DNA from: Dryas octopetala | Taxonomy: Eukaryota; Streptophyta; Magnoliopsida; Rosales; Rosaceae | DNA length: 64,000 bases | Direction of reading: 5' to 3' | Assembly: GCA_963921425.1 (NCBI GenBank) | Contig: OY992833.1 | Location: 8,343,228 to 8,407,227 of the forward strand | Notes under the pieces: model-generated | What the model saw: only the letters and a program-made list of their open reading frames with translations | Told to the model about the DNA's origin: nothing | Databases searched by the model: none | In this document: positions 33,972 through 44,454 of the stretch, one piece after another | How the letters are laid out: every line of letters begins with the position of its first letter | How positions within the stretch are numbered: the stretch's first letter is position 1 | Made by a program: the position numbers and the translations under genes

Positions 33972-35453
33972 CCCCTCATTCAGACTTTTAGACACATTAT
34001 TTTCTCTCCTCCTCCAGCCGAAACCCTCTCCTCTCTTTGTTTTATTTTTCTGATCTAGGATTTTAATTTCAGAATTTAGTATTGTTCTAGGGAGAGCTAG
34101 CCAAAGGTAAAGAGAGAAAGAGAAGTGGCGTGGCTGCAAGGAGGGACACCCCTAAGTCGCAAGCCCTAGCTCACCATAGCCGTGAGCCAATTGCTTGTGC
34201 AAGGTGCCTTCCCCTTGCTGTTTTGCCGCAGCCCCTTCCCCTTGCTTCTTCTGATTTTTGTTCTAGTTTCTTCTTTTATTGTTGGATTATGCTACTGAAG
34301 CTATTTAATTAATTTGCTGGTTTTATTTAATTTGTCTCTTTATTTCTTTTAGTGCATGGTTCTGATTTTAGTTAAGTTATTTATGTTTATGCAATTTAAT
34401 TTATGTAATCTAATTTAATTGTGTAGTTGTTTCAGTTACTTTATATTTCTGATTTTTAATTAGTTCATGCATTCAATCTCGTGTACTTTACGTTTCTGAT
34501 TTCATTTAATTGATGCACTTTAAAGTAGTTGTTTAGTTTATGCTTCTAGGTTTATTTAAGTTGCGTTTCTGATTTCCGTTAACAATCATGAATTGGGACT
34601 TTGTTTATTTGTTGCTGTTTTGCTTCTTTTATTTGTTTTATTTAATTATGTAGGTTAGTTATTCTATCTTGCATGTTAGTCGTAGGTTGATTAATGGATT
34701 CGTATGCTTTAACAAATCGTTTATCCGTCTCTTGGTCTGTTAGTTTGATGTTTGCACGTATTAAATTTCCACTATCTATTAAAACCCCCGTCACTAGTTG
34801 TTTGCATCCTTTGACTGGCCACCTTAGGGTAATTGCATCTAGTTTATCCGTTAGGTTTAGCTGTGAAATAGTCAAAGACACTAAACCACAAGTAACAAGG
34901 GAATAAGGGATTATTCTTGGTAGTGGGGTTGGGCGACCTGTATAAGGAAATAGTCAAAGCTTATATGTTGTGCATGTTTGACGTTCTCATAAAACTTAAT
35001 GACTCCTACATGGGTAACAGCTGCCTTAGCTTGAACTAGGGAACATGTAGGTTAACTAGCTAAGGAAGGCCCAAGAAGCTCTTAGTTTATGCATTAGGAG
35101 AACAATGGCGAGAAAGTAACTAGCCAAACCTTTTTAGCTGTCAAACTTTAATATGTTGTGTTCAAATTAACTGTCATTAGCCTTGGATGGTTATTGCATG
35201 CTTATCTGATTTGAAACTGAAAATTAACATTGCAAGATAGAATAAAGTGTGTGTGCGTGTGTTTCCATCTTTCAAAACCCCCATTTAGTTTTTCTAGTGA
35301 TTATTTGCACTGATTTGTTGTATATTAACCATTCCCTGTGGGATCGACCTCGTGCTTGTACGCTTTGCTACTGATGCGATTCGTGCACTTGCGAGTAAAC
35401 TTAGAATGAGATAATTGTTTGTTTTGTTCTAAGAAAACACATCAACAAGTTTT

Positions 35454-35471
35454 TGGCGCCGTTGCCGGGGA
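35454..35471 (+). other. E13 primer binding site (tRNA-Asp type)
   Basis: TGGCGCCGTTGCCGGGGA is an uninterrupted complement to the 3' end of plant tRNA-Asp, six bases (AGTTTT) after the LTR. PBS and spacer are the same in E10 and E1, so the RT-less and the autonomous elements use the same primer and geometry. A 159-bp leader (35472-35630) without features follows. Confidence 0.93.
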
Positions 35472-35630
35472 ATGGTGTCTAATATCAATGAATTGGTGTA
35501 ATTAGTCATTAGAATTAGGTTATATTAGTTAGATTTCAGTTTTTGCTAATTTTTAGTTTTTAATAAATGCCATGCCTTTATTTGCATTCCTTCTACTGAT
35601 TGTGTGTTTTCTCTTGATTAGGTGTGTTTT

Positions 35631-37766
35631 ATGAACCCTGAACTTGTTGCTAGGTTGGAGAGGCTCAAGGACGAAGCTTTAGGTGCATCACAAGTCAGCC
35701 CGCAACCTAGTGCATCAGATTCGAGTAGTGAAGAGACTGAGAGTGTCGACATGGCTGAAGCAAATGAGATAGTGCCGCAGCCCCTGAGCCATTTTTCAGC
35801 ACCTTCGCTGCCCACTCAACCATCGTGCATTCGGTATGCCACCATAGCCACTGATTTCGAAATCAAGAGTGGTCAGATTCACTTGTTGCCGAGCTACCAT
35901 GGGCTGAATGGGGAGGATCCGATCCACTTTTTGAAGGAGTTTTCCGGGGTTTGTGAAGCCGCACAATTGAGGGGCCTAAACGCTGATCAGTACCGTTTGA
36001 GGATGTTCCCTTTTGCGCTTAAGGACAAGGCAAAGAGGTGGTTGTATTCGCTGCCCAGTGGTTCCATTTCGACATGGGATGATCTTTCGAGCAAGTTTTT
36101 GAACAAGTTCTATTCCATTTCCAAGACTAATTCGATTCGGAAGGAGATCCTTGGATTTGTGCAAAAGGCGGACGAACCATTCCATGAGACTTGGGACAGA
36201 TTCAATGAGTTACTTACTAGCTGCCCACACCATAACTTATCTCCTTGGTATGTGATTTGCTGTTTTTATCAGGGATTGTTGGAAAGAGACCAAGCCAAGG
36301 TGGATTCGGCATGTGGTGGTGCATTTATGTCAAAAACGGAGGATGAGGCTACAGAATTGTTTGAGTCGCTTTCTTTGAGTTCTCAACAATGGGATTCCAA
36401 TCGTGCAAGAGGAGGACCAAAGAGAGGGTTATATGAGGTGGCTGATGTGCCAAACACCATGGAGGGACAGATTATGGAAATCAAGACTATGGTGCAGAAG
36501 TTATCTTTGGCTCAAGAGAAGATGATGAGTGCGCAAGGACAAGGGGGTGACGTGGAACAAGTGAACCAGGTTGGGAGCTATCCTAGGGTGCCGTATGACC
36601 CATATTCCAACACTTACAACCCTGGATGGAAGAACAACCCGAATTTCAGGTGGAGCAACAACAATGGACAGCAAGCTAGTGGGAGCACCAACAAGCCGTA
36701 TGTGCACCCTAATGCCGAGAGGTCTAGTTTGGAGGACAAGATTGCTCAGATTGCTCAAAGCACCACTTCCCTTGCCCAAAGCACCAATGCCTTCATGAAC
36801 CGTACCGAGCAGCAGATGCAAGCCAATTCGAAGGCTATTGCACACTTGGAGAGTCAAATGGGTCAGATTGCCACTACTTTGGGTCAGAGAGAGAAGGGGA
36901 AGTTGCCAAGTCAGCCCATCGTCAACCCGAAGAATGAGGAGCATGTAAATGCTATTTTGAGGACTACTGCAAGAAAAAGAGTTAGAGTGGTCAAGACTAA
37001 GGAGGTGAAGGAAGTGATTGAGATCAGTGATAGTGAGGAAGAGGAGGATCCGGAAATGATTGAAGAGAAAGCTGATACACGTGTGATTCCCCTCATTCCG
37101 GACATTGACATCACCAAATTTCCAGCAACCATGAGGGAATTGAAGTCTATTGAGAAGAAGGTTGAGGAGCAAGGGCATAGTCACAATGTTCCTAGGGAGA
37201 TTCGTGGTTATCTCTTTGCATCTTTTCCAAGCAAGAAGAAGGATCCGGGCTCGTTGGTCATATCATGCAGCATAGGGGAGCATAAGATCACCAATGCCTT
37301 AGTTGACAGTGGTGCAGCTATCAATGTCATGCCGCTGGTTGTGTTCGAGAGGCTTGGATTTAAGGAGGCTGATTTGCAACCATTTGATGTGGACATTCGC
37401 TTCGCCAACGCTTCAGCCCAAAAAGCTTGTGGTATGCTTGTGGATGTTTTGGTTAAATGTCGTAAATTACTAATCCCCTCTGATTTCATAGTGCTAGATG
37501 TGCCGACAATTCCGGGCGATGTCTCTATTATTCTTGGGAGACCATTTTTGTGCACCTCTAACATGGAGTACAAAGCATTGGAGAGCGCCATGACAATTCG
37601 GCACTACACCAAGCAAGAGGTGTATTTGCTCACTTCCGAGATGCCAGAAAACGAGGAGGTCACTTTTTATGGAGAGGAGAAGTCCGAGATGGAGAGCTTC
37701 CTCAGTTCGTTCCTAGGGAATGCCGAGAGTAGCAATGGCAAGAGGAAGAGGAAAGGACGTAAGTAA
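35631..37766 (+). CDS. gag: E13 gag-protease polyprotein (711 aa)
   Basis: It is the only intact coding frame of the element. The ATG at 35631 (MNPELVARLERL) is the first in frame after the leader; the frame is open three codons further upstream (GTG) but that is not a plant start. Capsid domain at residues ~85-255 (LLPSYHGLNGEDP, MFPFALKDKAKRWLYSLP, FHETWDRFNELL, SLSSQQWDSN). Then YDPYSNTYNPGWKNNPNF (~322-339), Gln/Asn-rich and coiled-coil-like stretches, an acidic linker (SDSEEEEDPE, ~466-475), and a retropepsin-like domain with LVDSGAAINVM (Asp at ~559) and SIILGRPFL (~632-640). It ends in a basic tail (GKRKRKGRK). I see no CCHC zinc knuckle. TAA stop. The product should form particles and may self-process; polymerase and integrase must come from elsewhere. 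The DSGA active site differs from DNGS in E2, E8 and E16. Confidence 0.92.
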   Translation: MNPELVARLERLKDEALGASQVSPQPSASDSSSEETESVDMAEANEIVPQPLSHFSAPSLPTQPSCIRYATIATDFEIKSGQIHLLPSYHGLNGEDPIHFLKEFSGVCEAAQLRGLNADQYRLRMFPFALKDKAKRWLYSLPSGSISTWDDLSSKFLNKFYSISKTNSIRKEILGFVQKADEPFHETWDRFNELLTSCPHHNLSPWYVICCFYQGLLERDQAKVDSACGGAFMSKTEDEATELFESLSLSSQQWDSNRARGGPKRGLYEVADVPNTMEGQIMEIKTMVQKLSLAQEKMMSAQGQGGDVEQVNQVGSYPRVPYDPYSNTYNPGWKNNPNFRWSNNNGQQASGSTNKPYVHPNAERSSLEDKIAQIAQSTTSLAQSTNAFMNRTEQQMQANSKAIAHLESQMGQIATTLGQREKGKLPSQPIVNPKNEEHVNAILRTTARKRVRVVKTKEVKEVIEISDSEEEEDPEMIEEKADTRVIPLIPDIDITKFPATMRELKSIEKKVEEQGHSHNVPREIRGYLFASFPSKKKDPGSLVISCSIGEHKITNALVDSGAAINVMPLVVFERLGFKEADLQPFDVDIRFANASAQKACGMLVDVLVKCRKLLIPSDFIVLDVPTIPGDVSIILGRPFLCTSNMEYKALESAMTIRHYTKQEVYLLTSEMPENEEVTFYGEEKSEMESFLSSFLGNAESSNGKRKRKGRK

Positions 37767-39780
37767 AGGAGATGGCAATGTCAGGCTGAAGACAGAAAAA
37801 CAAGCGCTTATTGGGAGGCAACCCAAGTTTTTGTTTCGAATAATGGAAGAGGAGTCATTGAGGACCAAGGAGGCCGCGCCTACCCTTGGAGTGTCCACGC
37901 TTGCGTACGCAAGTAAACAGTTTCTTTATTTCGCTTCATAAGACAATTTTTCATTTTGGTGTGTTTATTTGGTTTTGGATGTTTGCAATTTCCTGTTTCG
38001 CTTAATTTGATCATTCTTGCATTTATTTCATATACATTGAGGGCAATGTATCAATTAAGTGTGGGGGGAAGGGCAATTGTCATTTGTTAGTGTTTTTAGG
38101 TTAGAACAAGTGTTTAGGGTGTTTTAAGTGTTTTTGAGCGTTTTTAGAAAAAAAGAAAAAAAAATTTCGTTTTTAGTGTTTTTAGGTGTTTTTAGGTTAG
38201 GAAAAAACTTTTTCTTTTGTTTTTAAACTTAGGGTGTCAAAACCCACATCAAAATGCACGTTTTCGTTAGATCTCATTCACCTTAGTGATGGATGTGATT
38301 CTTTTGAAGTGTGCGACATTGTTTTAAAAACAAAAAGTTTTTTTGAGTCATTTTGGTTGTTTCAGGTCGTTTTGAGTCCCCAACTAATTGATTTGAGTGT
38401 GCATGATTGTTATGAGCATGTTTTAGTATTGTGTGTATATTTGGTGTTCTTTTCATTCTAATAGTGTTCCATAACATATCTTGCAATTCTATGTCATTTG
38501 GCCTTGTTGATATGAATTTAGGTTGTGATTAGCATTACTAATGATTATATGCATAATAGAGTAGACTTGCATGACCTAAGTGAGCTTTTGAGCCCTGTTC
38601 TTCAATTCTTGAGTGTTGCGCGCCACTCTGATTCTATCATTGTCATATAAGTCGTTGTTTTGATCTCATTATCTTTCATTTGGTCATTTGCTTGGAATAT
38701 GCATAATCTTGAATCAATGAGCTAGAACTCTTTTCTTGTGTACACAAAGCATGCCGTATTTGCATAACTCTTGAGAAATGAATTTAGGCCCTGTTTGTGT
38801 ACCCCATAGCCTGAAAGCCTACCCATTACATGTTTTATCCTTAGTTACCCATTTTGAGCCTTTTAAGCCGTTTTCTTTGTTACCCCATACCAAACCCTAA
38901 GTTTGGGGGTGTACCACCCCTTTCACCCGTTTTACCCTTTTTATGGTGTTGCAAGTTGTCTATATGTTGATTGAGGTGGAAAAGAAGTGAAAAAGCATAG
39001 CTTATAAAAAAATGTGTCATAAAAGTATGTATGCCGTGCCCAAAGAAAAGAAAAAGAAAAGAAATCAAAGAAAAGAGATGGGACGGTTTCAAAAGAAAAA
39101 AAAAAAAAAAAAAAAAAAAGAGTTCAAAGTAAGCTATGAAGTGCAAAGAAGCAAAGTGTACCTCAGAATGTTCTATTGATGCTTGCAATTCCATGAAATT
39201 AGCCCTTTGTGTTTCCCTTTCATTTCAATACCCTATCCTAGCCTAAGCCTTCATTATAACCTTATTAAAGCCCTAGCTGATCTCAAGAGTGTGTATTCTA
39301 CTTATGTGGAGTCTATTTAAGAAGGGAGCCTATGGCTATTGATTCTATTTCAAGCATTAGTATTCCTTTCATGAGATCAGTATTTCTTTCTAAATGTGCC
39401 TTTAATTCATGTACATATGTTAGCTAATTGCTTTTGTTACATATTTCCTCTCACATATACTTTTGAGTGCACATATCAACCCAATTCTTGAGTGTTTATC
39501 ATTGAGAGTATGCCATAGTGAGGATTGGAGTTGAATCTATTATGTATGTATTGATTTAGTCTTGTTTGTCTAATACTTGGATTTGTGTCAAGGATGGCCT
39601 ATATGACAATAGAGGAGCGAGGTATGTTATTTGAAATGTTATTAGAATTTGAAGAATGCCATTTATATGCCTTGCTTTCTTATGTGATTAATGGTTGTGC
39701 GCATGAATTCAGTTGTTGGGATGTTGGAGTCAGTCTTGAGTCTTTTCTTTCCTTTATTTGCTCGAGGACTAGCAAAATCT
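37767..39780 (+). other. E13 3' non-coding region
   Basis: No gene is recognised. From left to right: TTGGGAGGCAACCCAAG (about 37810-37826), matching the sequence after integrase in E10; hairpin ATACATTG-AGGG-CAATGTAT (38032-38051); PPT-like AAGTGTGGGGGGAAGGG (38057-38073); a second PPT-like AAGTTTGGGGGTG (38899-38911) that forms GGGGTG-TAC-CACCCC; and a 24-base A run (39096-39119). A 65-codon frame ending at 39782 also occurs in E16 but overlaps the PPT and is probably not coding. Confidence 0.78.
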
Positions 39781-39793
39781 AAGTTTGGGGGTG
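39781..39793 (+). other. E13 polypurine tract
   Basis: AAGTTTGGGGGTG abuts the 3' LTR and is identical to the tracts of E10, E16 and E17. It is the plus-strand primer site. Confidence 0.9.
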
Positions 39794-42288
39794 TGATGAG
39801 TGTGCATTTTGCATCACTTTATGATACTAATTCCTTAACCTAGAGTGTTAGAACTCGCTATTTTGTGTTTCTTGTCTTGTTTTTGTGTTTTCAGGTCAAA
39901 TGAAGCAGAAATGAGAAAAAGAAGCAAATTGAGCCATTTTGGGACAATTCCTGGTCAAACCAGGAAAAGTGTAGAAATCCTAGTCAAATGAGGATTCCTA
40001 GTCACACTAGGAAACATCAAGTCCAGAACCATCATTGCGGAGCCAGAAATGTGAAATCCTGATTCGAACAGGAAATCCTGGTTGAACTAGGAAACCTAAC
40101 CCAACTAGGGAAAGGAGTCCTAGTGACACTAGGAGACCCCAGGGGCAATATGGTCATTATGAGAAGTCGAAATGGATAAGGAATCTCTCATTTTCAAGAA
40201 ATCCTAGTTGCACCAGGAAATGTTTTTCAAGGTTCCAGAAGCTTCCAGAAGGTGGTGGAAATCCATGGAAATGAATGGAGGGAAGAAATGAATTTGAATT
40301 CAAATGGAAATGAGGGGCAAAATGGGAAGTCAAAAGTGTAGGGCCCATGGGCCCTAGGGATGCCGAACCAAGTGGGCCATGCATGCACATGCATGGGCCC
40401 AAACCCTAGCAGCCCAAAAGCCACACGCAAGGAGGTAGATGGCAGCCATGCATGCGCATGCATGCCATGCAAACCCTAGCAAGATAAGGGGCCATGCGCA
40501 AGCCCAAGGTGGAAGCCCATGGAGTGAAACCCTAGCCCATCTTGTGCAAGCTACTGAAGCCCAACATGGAAGCCCAACATGCAAGCCCAAAGCCCAAGAC
40601 TACCAGCCCATGCGCCAAGGAGGGACCCTAGCTAGGCTAGGCGTGAGCCACTCAAGCCCATAAAGGAGCAGCCCATCACGCCAAGGCCCTAGTCAGCTAA
40701 CCCTAGCTGAAGCCGTAAGGCACTAGGAGAAGGAAAACCCTATGCAGCCGCAAGTCTTTTCCTTGCCTCTCAAGGAAGGCTTCCCCTATTTAAATCCCCT
40801 CATTCAGACTTTTAGACACATTATTTTCTCTCCTCCTCCAGCCGAAACCCTCTCCTCTCTTTGTTTTATTTTTCTGATCTAGGATTTTAATTTCAGAATT
40901 TAGTATTGTTCTAGGGAGAGCTAGCCAAAGGTAAAGAGAGAAAGAGAAGTGGCGTGGCTGCAAGGAGGGACACCCCTAAGTCGCAAGCCCTAGCTCACCA
41001 TAGCCGTGAGCCAATTGCTTGTGCAAGGTGCCTTCCCCTTGCTGTTTTGCCGCAGCCCCTTCCCCTTGCTTCTTCTGATTTTTGTTCTAGTTTCTTCTTT
41101 TATTGTTGGATTATGCTACTGAAGCTATTTAATTAATTTGCTGGTTTTATTTAATTTGTCTCTTTATTTCTTTTAGTGCATGGTTCTGATTTTAGTTAAG
41201 TTATTTATGTTTATGCAATTTAATTTATGTAATCTAATTTAATTGTGTAGTTGTTTCAGTTACTTTATGTTTCTGATTTTTAATTAGTTCATGCATTCAA
41301 TCTCGTGTACTTTACGTTTCTGATTTCATTTAATTGATGCACTTTAAAGTAGTTGTTTAGTTTATGCTTCTAGGTTTATTTAAGTTGCGTTTCTGATTTC
41401 CGTTAACAATCATGAATTGGGACTTTGTTTATTTGTTGCTGTTTTGCTTCTTTTATTTGTTTTATTTAATTATGTAGGTTAGTTATTCTATCTTGCATGT
41501 TAGTCGTAGGTTGATTAATGGATTCGTATGCTTTAACAAATCGTTTATCCGTCTCTTGGTCTGTTAGTTTGATGTTTGCACGTATTAAATTTCCACTATC
41601 TATTAAAACCCCCGTCACTAGTTGTTTGCATCCTTTGACTGGCCACCTTAGGGTAATTGCATCTAGTTTATCCGTTAGGTTTAGCTGTGAAATAGTCAAA
41701 GACACTAAACCACAAGTAACAAGGGAATAAGGGATTATTCTTGGTAGTGGGGTTGGGCGACCTCTATAAGGAAATAGTCAAAGCTTATATGTTGTGCATG
41801 TTTGACGTTCTCATAAAACTTAATGACTCCTACATGGGTAACAGCTGCCTTAGCTTGAACTAGGGAACATGTAGGTTAACTAGCTAAGGAAGGCCCAAGA
41901 AGCTCTTAGTTTATGCATTAGGAGAACAATGGCGAGAAAGTAACTAGCCAAACCTTTTTAGCTGTCAAACTTTAATATGTTGTGTTCAAATTAACTGTCA
42001 TTAGCCTTGGATGGTTATTGCATGCTTATCTGATTTGAAACTGAAAATTAACATTGCAAGATAGAATAAAGTGTGTGTGCGTGTGGTGATGTGTGCGTGT
42101 GTTTCCATCTTTCAAAACCCCCCATTTAGTTTTTCTAGTGATTATTTGCACTGATTTGTTGTATATTAACCATTCCCTGTGGGATCGACCTCGTGCTTGT
42201 ACGCTTTGCTACTGATGCGATTCGTGCACTTGCGAGTAAACTTAGAATGAGATAATTGTTTGTTTTGTTCTAAGAAAACACATCAACA
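39794..42288 (+). repeat. E13 3' LTR (2495 bp)
   Basis: It differs from the 5' LTR by about five substitutions seen by eye (for example near 39930, 40663, 40793, 41269 and 41765), an extra 16-bp GT-rich repeat unit near 42080-42100, and one C in a C run near 42120. The TATA-like box is at 40797-40805. It is followed by the TTGAC target duplication. Confidence 0.94.
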
Positions 42289-43459
42289 TTGACCCAAAAG
42301 AGCACCAACTGCATAATCACTTGCATCACACATGAGCTCAAATGGCAAATTCCAATCGGGTGGCATAATGATAGGAGCTGATGTGAGTAGTGTCTTCAAC
42401 TTATTGAACGCATCCAAGCATGCTTCATCAAACTCAAAATACACATCCTTTTGTAATAACATGCACAGAGGTCTTGAGATCTTGGAAAAATCCTTAATGA
42501 ATCTTCTATAGAACCCAGCATGCCCTAAAAAACTTCTCAACTCTTTCACGATTGTTGGAGGCGGCAACTTTTGTATCACATCTATCTTAGCCTTGTCAAC
42601 TTGAATACCATCCTTAGAGACAACATGACCAAGAACTATCCCTTGTTGCACCATAAAATGACACTTCTCCCAATTAAGCACTAAATTGGCCTCTTGGCAT
42701 CTTTTCAATACTAGAGACAAATTACTAAGGCATGTATCAAAAGAAGAACCAAAAACAGAGAAATCGTCCATAAATACCTCGATAATCCGCTCCACCATGT
42801 CTGAGAAGATAGACATCATACATCTCTGAAATGTGGCCGGTGCGTTGCACAGTCCGAACGGCATCCTTCTGTATGCAAATGTGCCAAAAGGACATGTAAA
42901 AGTCGTCTTCTCCTGATCTTCGGGTGCAATAAAAATCTGATTGTATCCACTATACCCATCCAAGAAACAGTAGTGACTATGGCCAGCCAACCTTTCCAAC
43001 ATCTGATCAATGAACGGCAAAGGAAAATGATCCTTTCTTGTTGCGGTGTTGAGCTTCCTATAATCAATACATACTCGCCAACCAGTCTTTGTTCTTTGGG
43101 GAACCAACGCATTCTCATCATTTTTCACAACTGTGATTCCACTTTTCTTTGGAACCACATGAACAGGACTAACCCATTTTGAATCACTAATAGGATAAAT
43201 GATGCCAACATCAAATAACTTGATTACCTCATTGCGCACCACTTCCTTAAGCGTTGGATTCAATCTCCTTTGAGCATCACGGGTAGGCTTAGACTCCTCC
43301 TCAAGCAAAATTCGATGCATACATACTGTTGGCGAGATCCCCTTGATATCGGCTATGGTCCATCCCAATGCTAAACGATTTTCTTTCAGAACGGCCAATA
43401 GTCTCTTTTCTTCGCTTGCGCTCAGATTAGATGCAATAATAACCGGCAAGGTCTTGTCT
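42289..43459 (-). CDS. pol: E10 pol: reverse transcriptase and start of RNase H
   Basis: The frame is open from about 43449 to the E13 insertion. It has the Athila RT signature: WVSPVHVVPKKSG, TGWRVCIDYRKLN, HFPLPFIDQMLERL, FLDGYSGYNQI (~162-172), FAYRRMPFGLCNAPATFQRC and the active site VFMDDFSV (FMDD ~226-229). Next come the primer-grip and connection regions (HAGFYRRFIKDFSKI) and the first RNase H motif CDASDYAVGALL, where E13 interrupts. Removing E13 and one TTGAC copy restores GQRVNKLPH in frame with the segment at 31294-32969. It is in a different frame from the protease because of a 1-base loss near 43455-43465. Confidence 0.92.
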
Positions 43460-44454
43460 TTTCCAAAAATGCGTATTTCAAGTGCTCAGGGAGTGGCTTC
43501 AGTTCTAACTTAGGTGCCTGCTCAATGGAAGGTAGTGATTTCGGATTAGTAGAGACCAACGTTTCAAACTGGTTGGACCATTTGCCTTTTTGTGTTGAAC
43601 TCCCTCCAAATAATGAGTGCACATTTTCCACCATTTGACACGTAGAATAATCAGACTCCCCTAATGCAACTTCCAACGGCTCTTCTACTAAACTTGCCTT
43701 CGTGACCTCCTGAAGTAGTGAATCCATATAGTCAATTCTTAGACAATCATCCTCCTCACGTGGATATCTCATAGCACCAAACACATCGAACTCAACAGTT
43801 TCACCAAGCACAGTCATTGTCAACTTCCCAGTACTCACATCAATCTTAGTGTTTGCTGTGGCCATGAATGGTCTTCCCAATATGATTGGCAACTCATTTC
43901 CTTTAGCTGGGATATCCTCCATCTCTAGAATAATGAAGTCAGCTGGCATAATCAAATCGGCAACCTGAACCAATACATCCTCAACTATACCTTTCGGAAC
44001 TTTCACTGAACGGTCTGCCAATTGAAGTGTAACACCAGGGGGTTTGAGTTCTCCTAAACTCAATTGCTCAAAAACTGAATATGGCATCAAATTAATGCTT
44101 GCTCCAAGATCTAACAATGCTTTCTCAAATTTGTGATTCCCAACCAAACACGGAATTGTAAAGCTACCTGGATCCTTCAACTTGGGTGGCAACTTCCTTA
44201 ACAAAACAGCACTCACTTCTTCACTTAAAGCCACTTGCTCATGCTCTTTGAATTTCCTCTTATGAGTGCATAACTCCTTCAAAAACTTGGCATACTTAGG
44301 AATTTGTTGAATGGCATCAAGCAACGGAATGTTAATCTCCAGCTTTTTAAACATTTCCAAAATTTCCATTTCTTGATCCTTCTTTCCTAAATTCCTTCTG
44401 CGATGAGGAAAAGGCAATGGAGCTCTCGGAATGGGTTGAGGAGTCACGGCCTGC
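43460..44454 (-). pseudogene. E10 protease region of gag-pol, ended by a frameshift
   Basis: It continues the gag frame after solo LTR E14. It has the linker LKELCTHKRKFKEHEQVAL, then the aspartic protease with LLDLGASINLMP, LADRSVKVPKGIVEDVLV, PADFIILEME and PIILGRPFM. DLGAS in place of DTGA/DSGA is usual for Athila. Near 43455-43465 E10 has one base fewer than E1, which shifts the frame; the misread tail stops at 43422. This is the only coding defect I find in E10 apart from the insertions. Confidence 0.85.

Larger units (their letters stand above)
32970..35447 (+). repeat. E13 5' LTR (2478 bp)
   Basis: It reads TGATGAGTGTGC...ACACATCAACA. U3 contains eight 15-bp interrupted palindromes (33126-33393), four CATGCATG motifs (33554-33640) and repeated AAACCCTAG. 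The TATA-like box is at 33963-33971. R/U5 carries the GTAACAGCTGCCTTAGCTT block near 35011 and the GGGATCGACCTCG and CACTTGCGAG motifs near 35341-35400. It is almost identical to the 3' LTR. Confidence 0.94.
32970..42288 (+). mobile_element. E13: complete young gag-protease-only LTR retrotransposon (TR-GAG-like, 9319 bp)
   Basis: The element is bounded by TG...CA and flanked by TTGAC at 32965-32969 and 42289-42293. It consists of 5' LTR 32970-35447, PBS 35454-35471, one open gag-protease frame (35631-37766), 2 kb of non-coding sequence, PPT 39781-39793 and 3' LTR 39794-42288. By eye the LTRs differ by about five substitutions, one 16-bp GT-rich indel and a 1-bp indel. There is no RT, RNase H or integrase and no remnant of them. 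It must be moved in trans. It splits the RNase H domain of E10, so it is younger than E10. Elements of this design have been named TR-GAG in plants; I assign it to that class by structure. Confidence 0.94.

Noticed and set aside
35454..35471. tRNA-like match to tRNA-Asp
   Set aside because: Only the 18 nt of the acceptor end are present, next to the LTR. It is a primer binding site, not a tRNA gene.
36501..37184. Long open frames on the minus strand opposite gag (also 7045-7689 and 57944-58618 on plus)
   Set aside because: They are antisense shadows of the gag-protease frame, with Leu/Ser-rich low-quality sequence and no known domain.
39585..39782. A 65-codon frame (MSRMAYMTIEERG...) shared by E13 and E16 (55343-55540)
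   Set aside because: It overlaps the polypurine tract, is absent from E10, and its differences between copies include amino-acid changes. Recent common ancestry explains the likeness.
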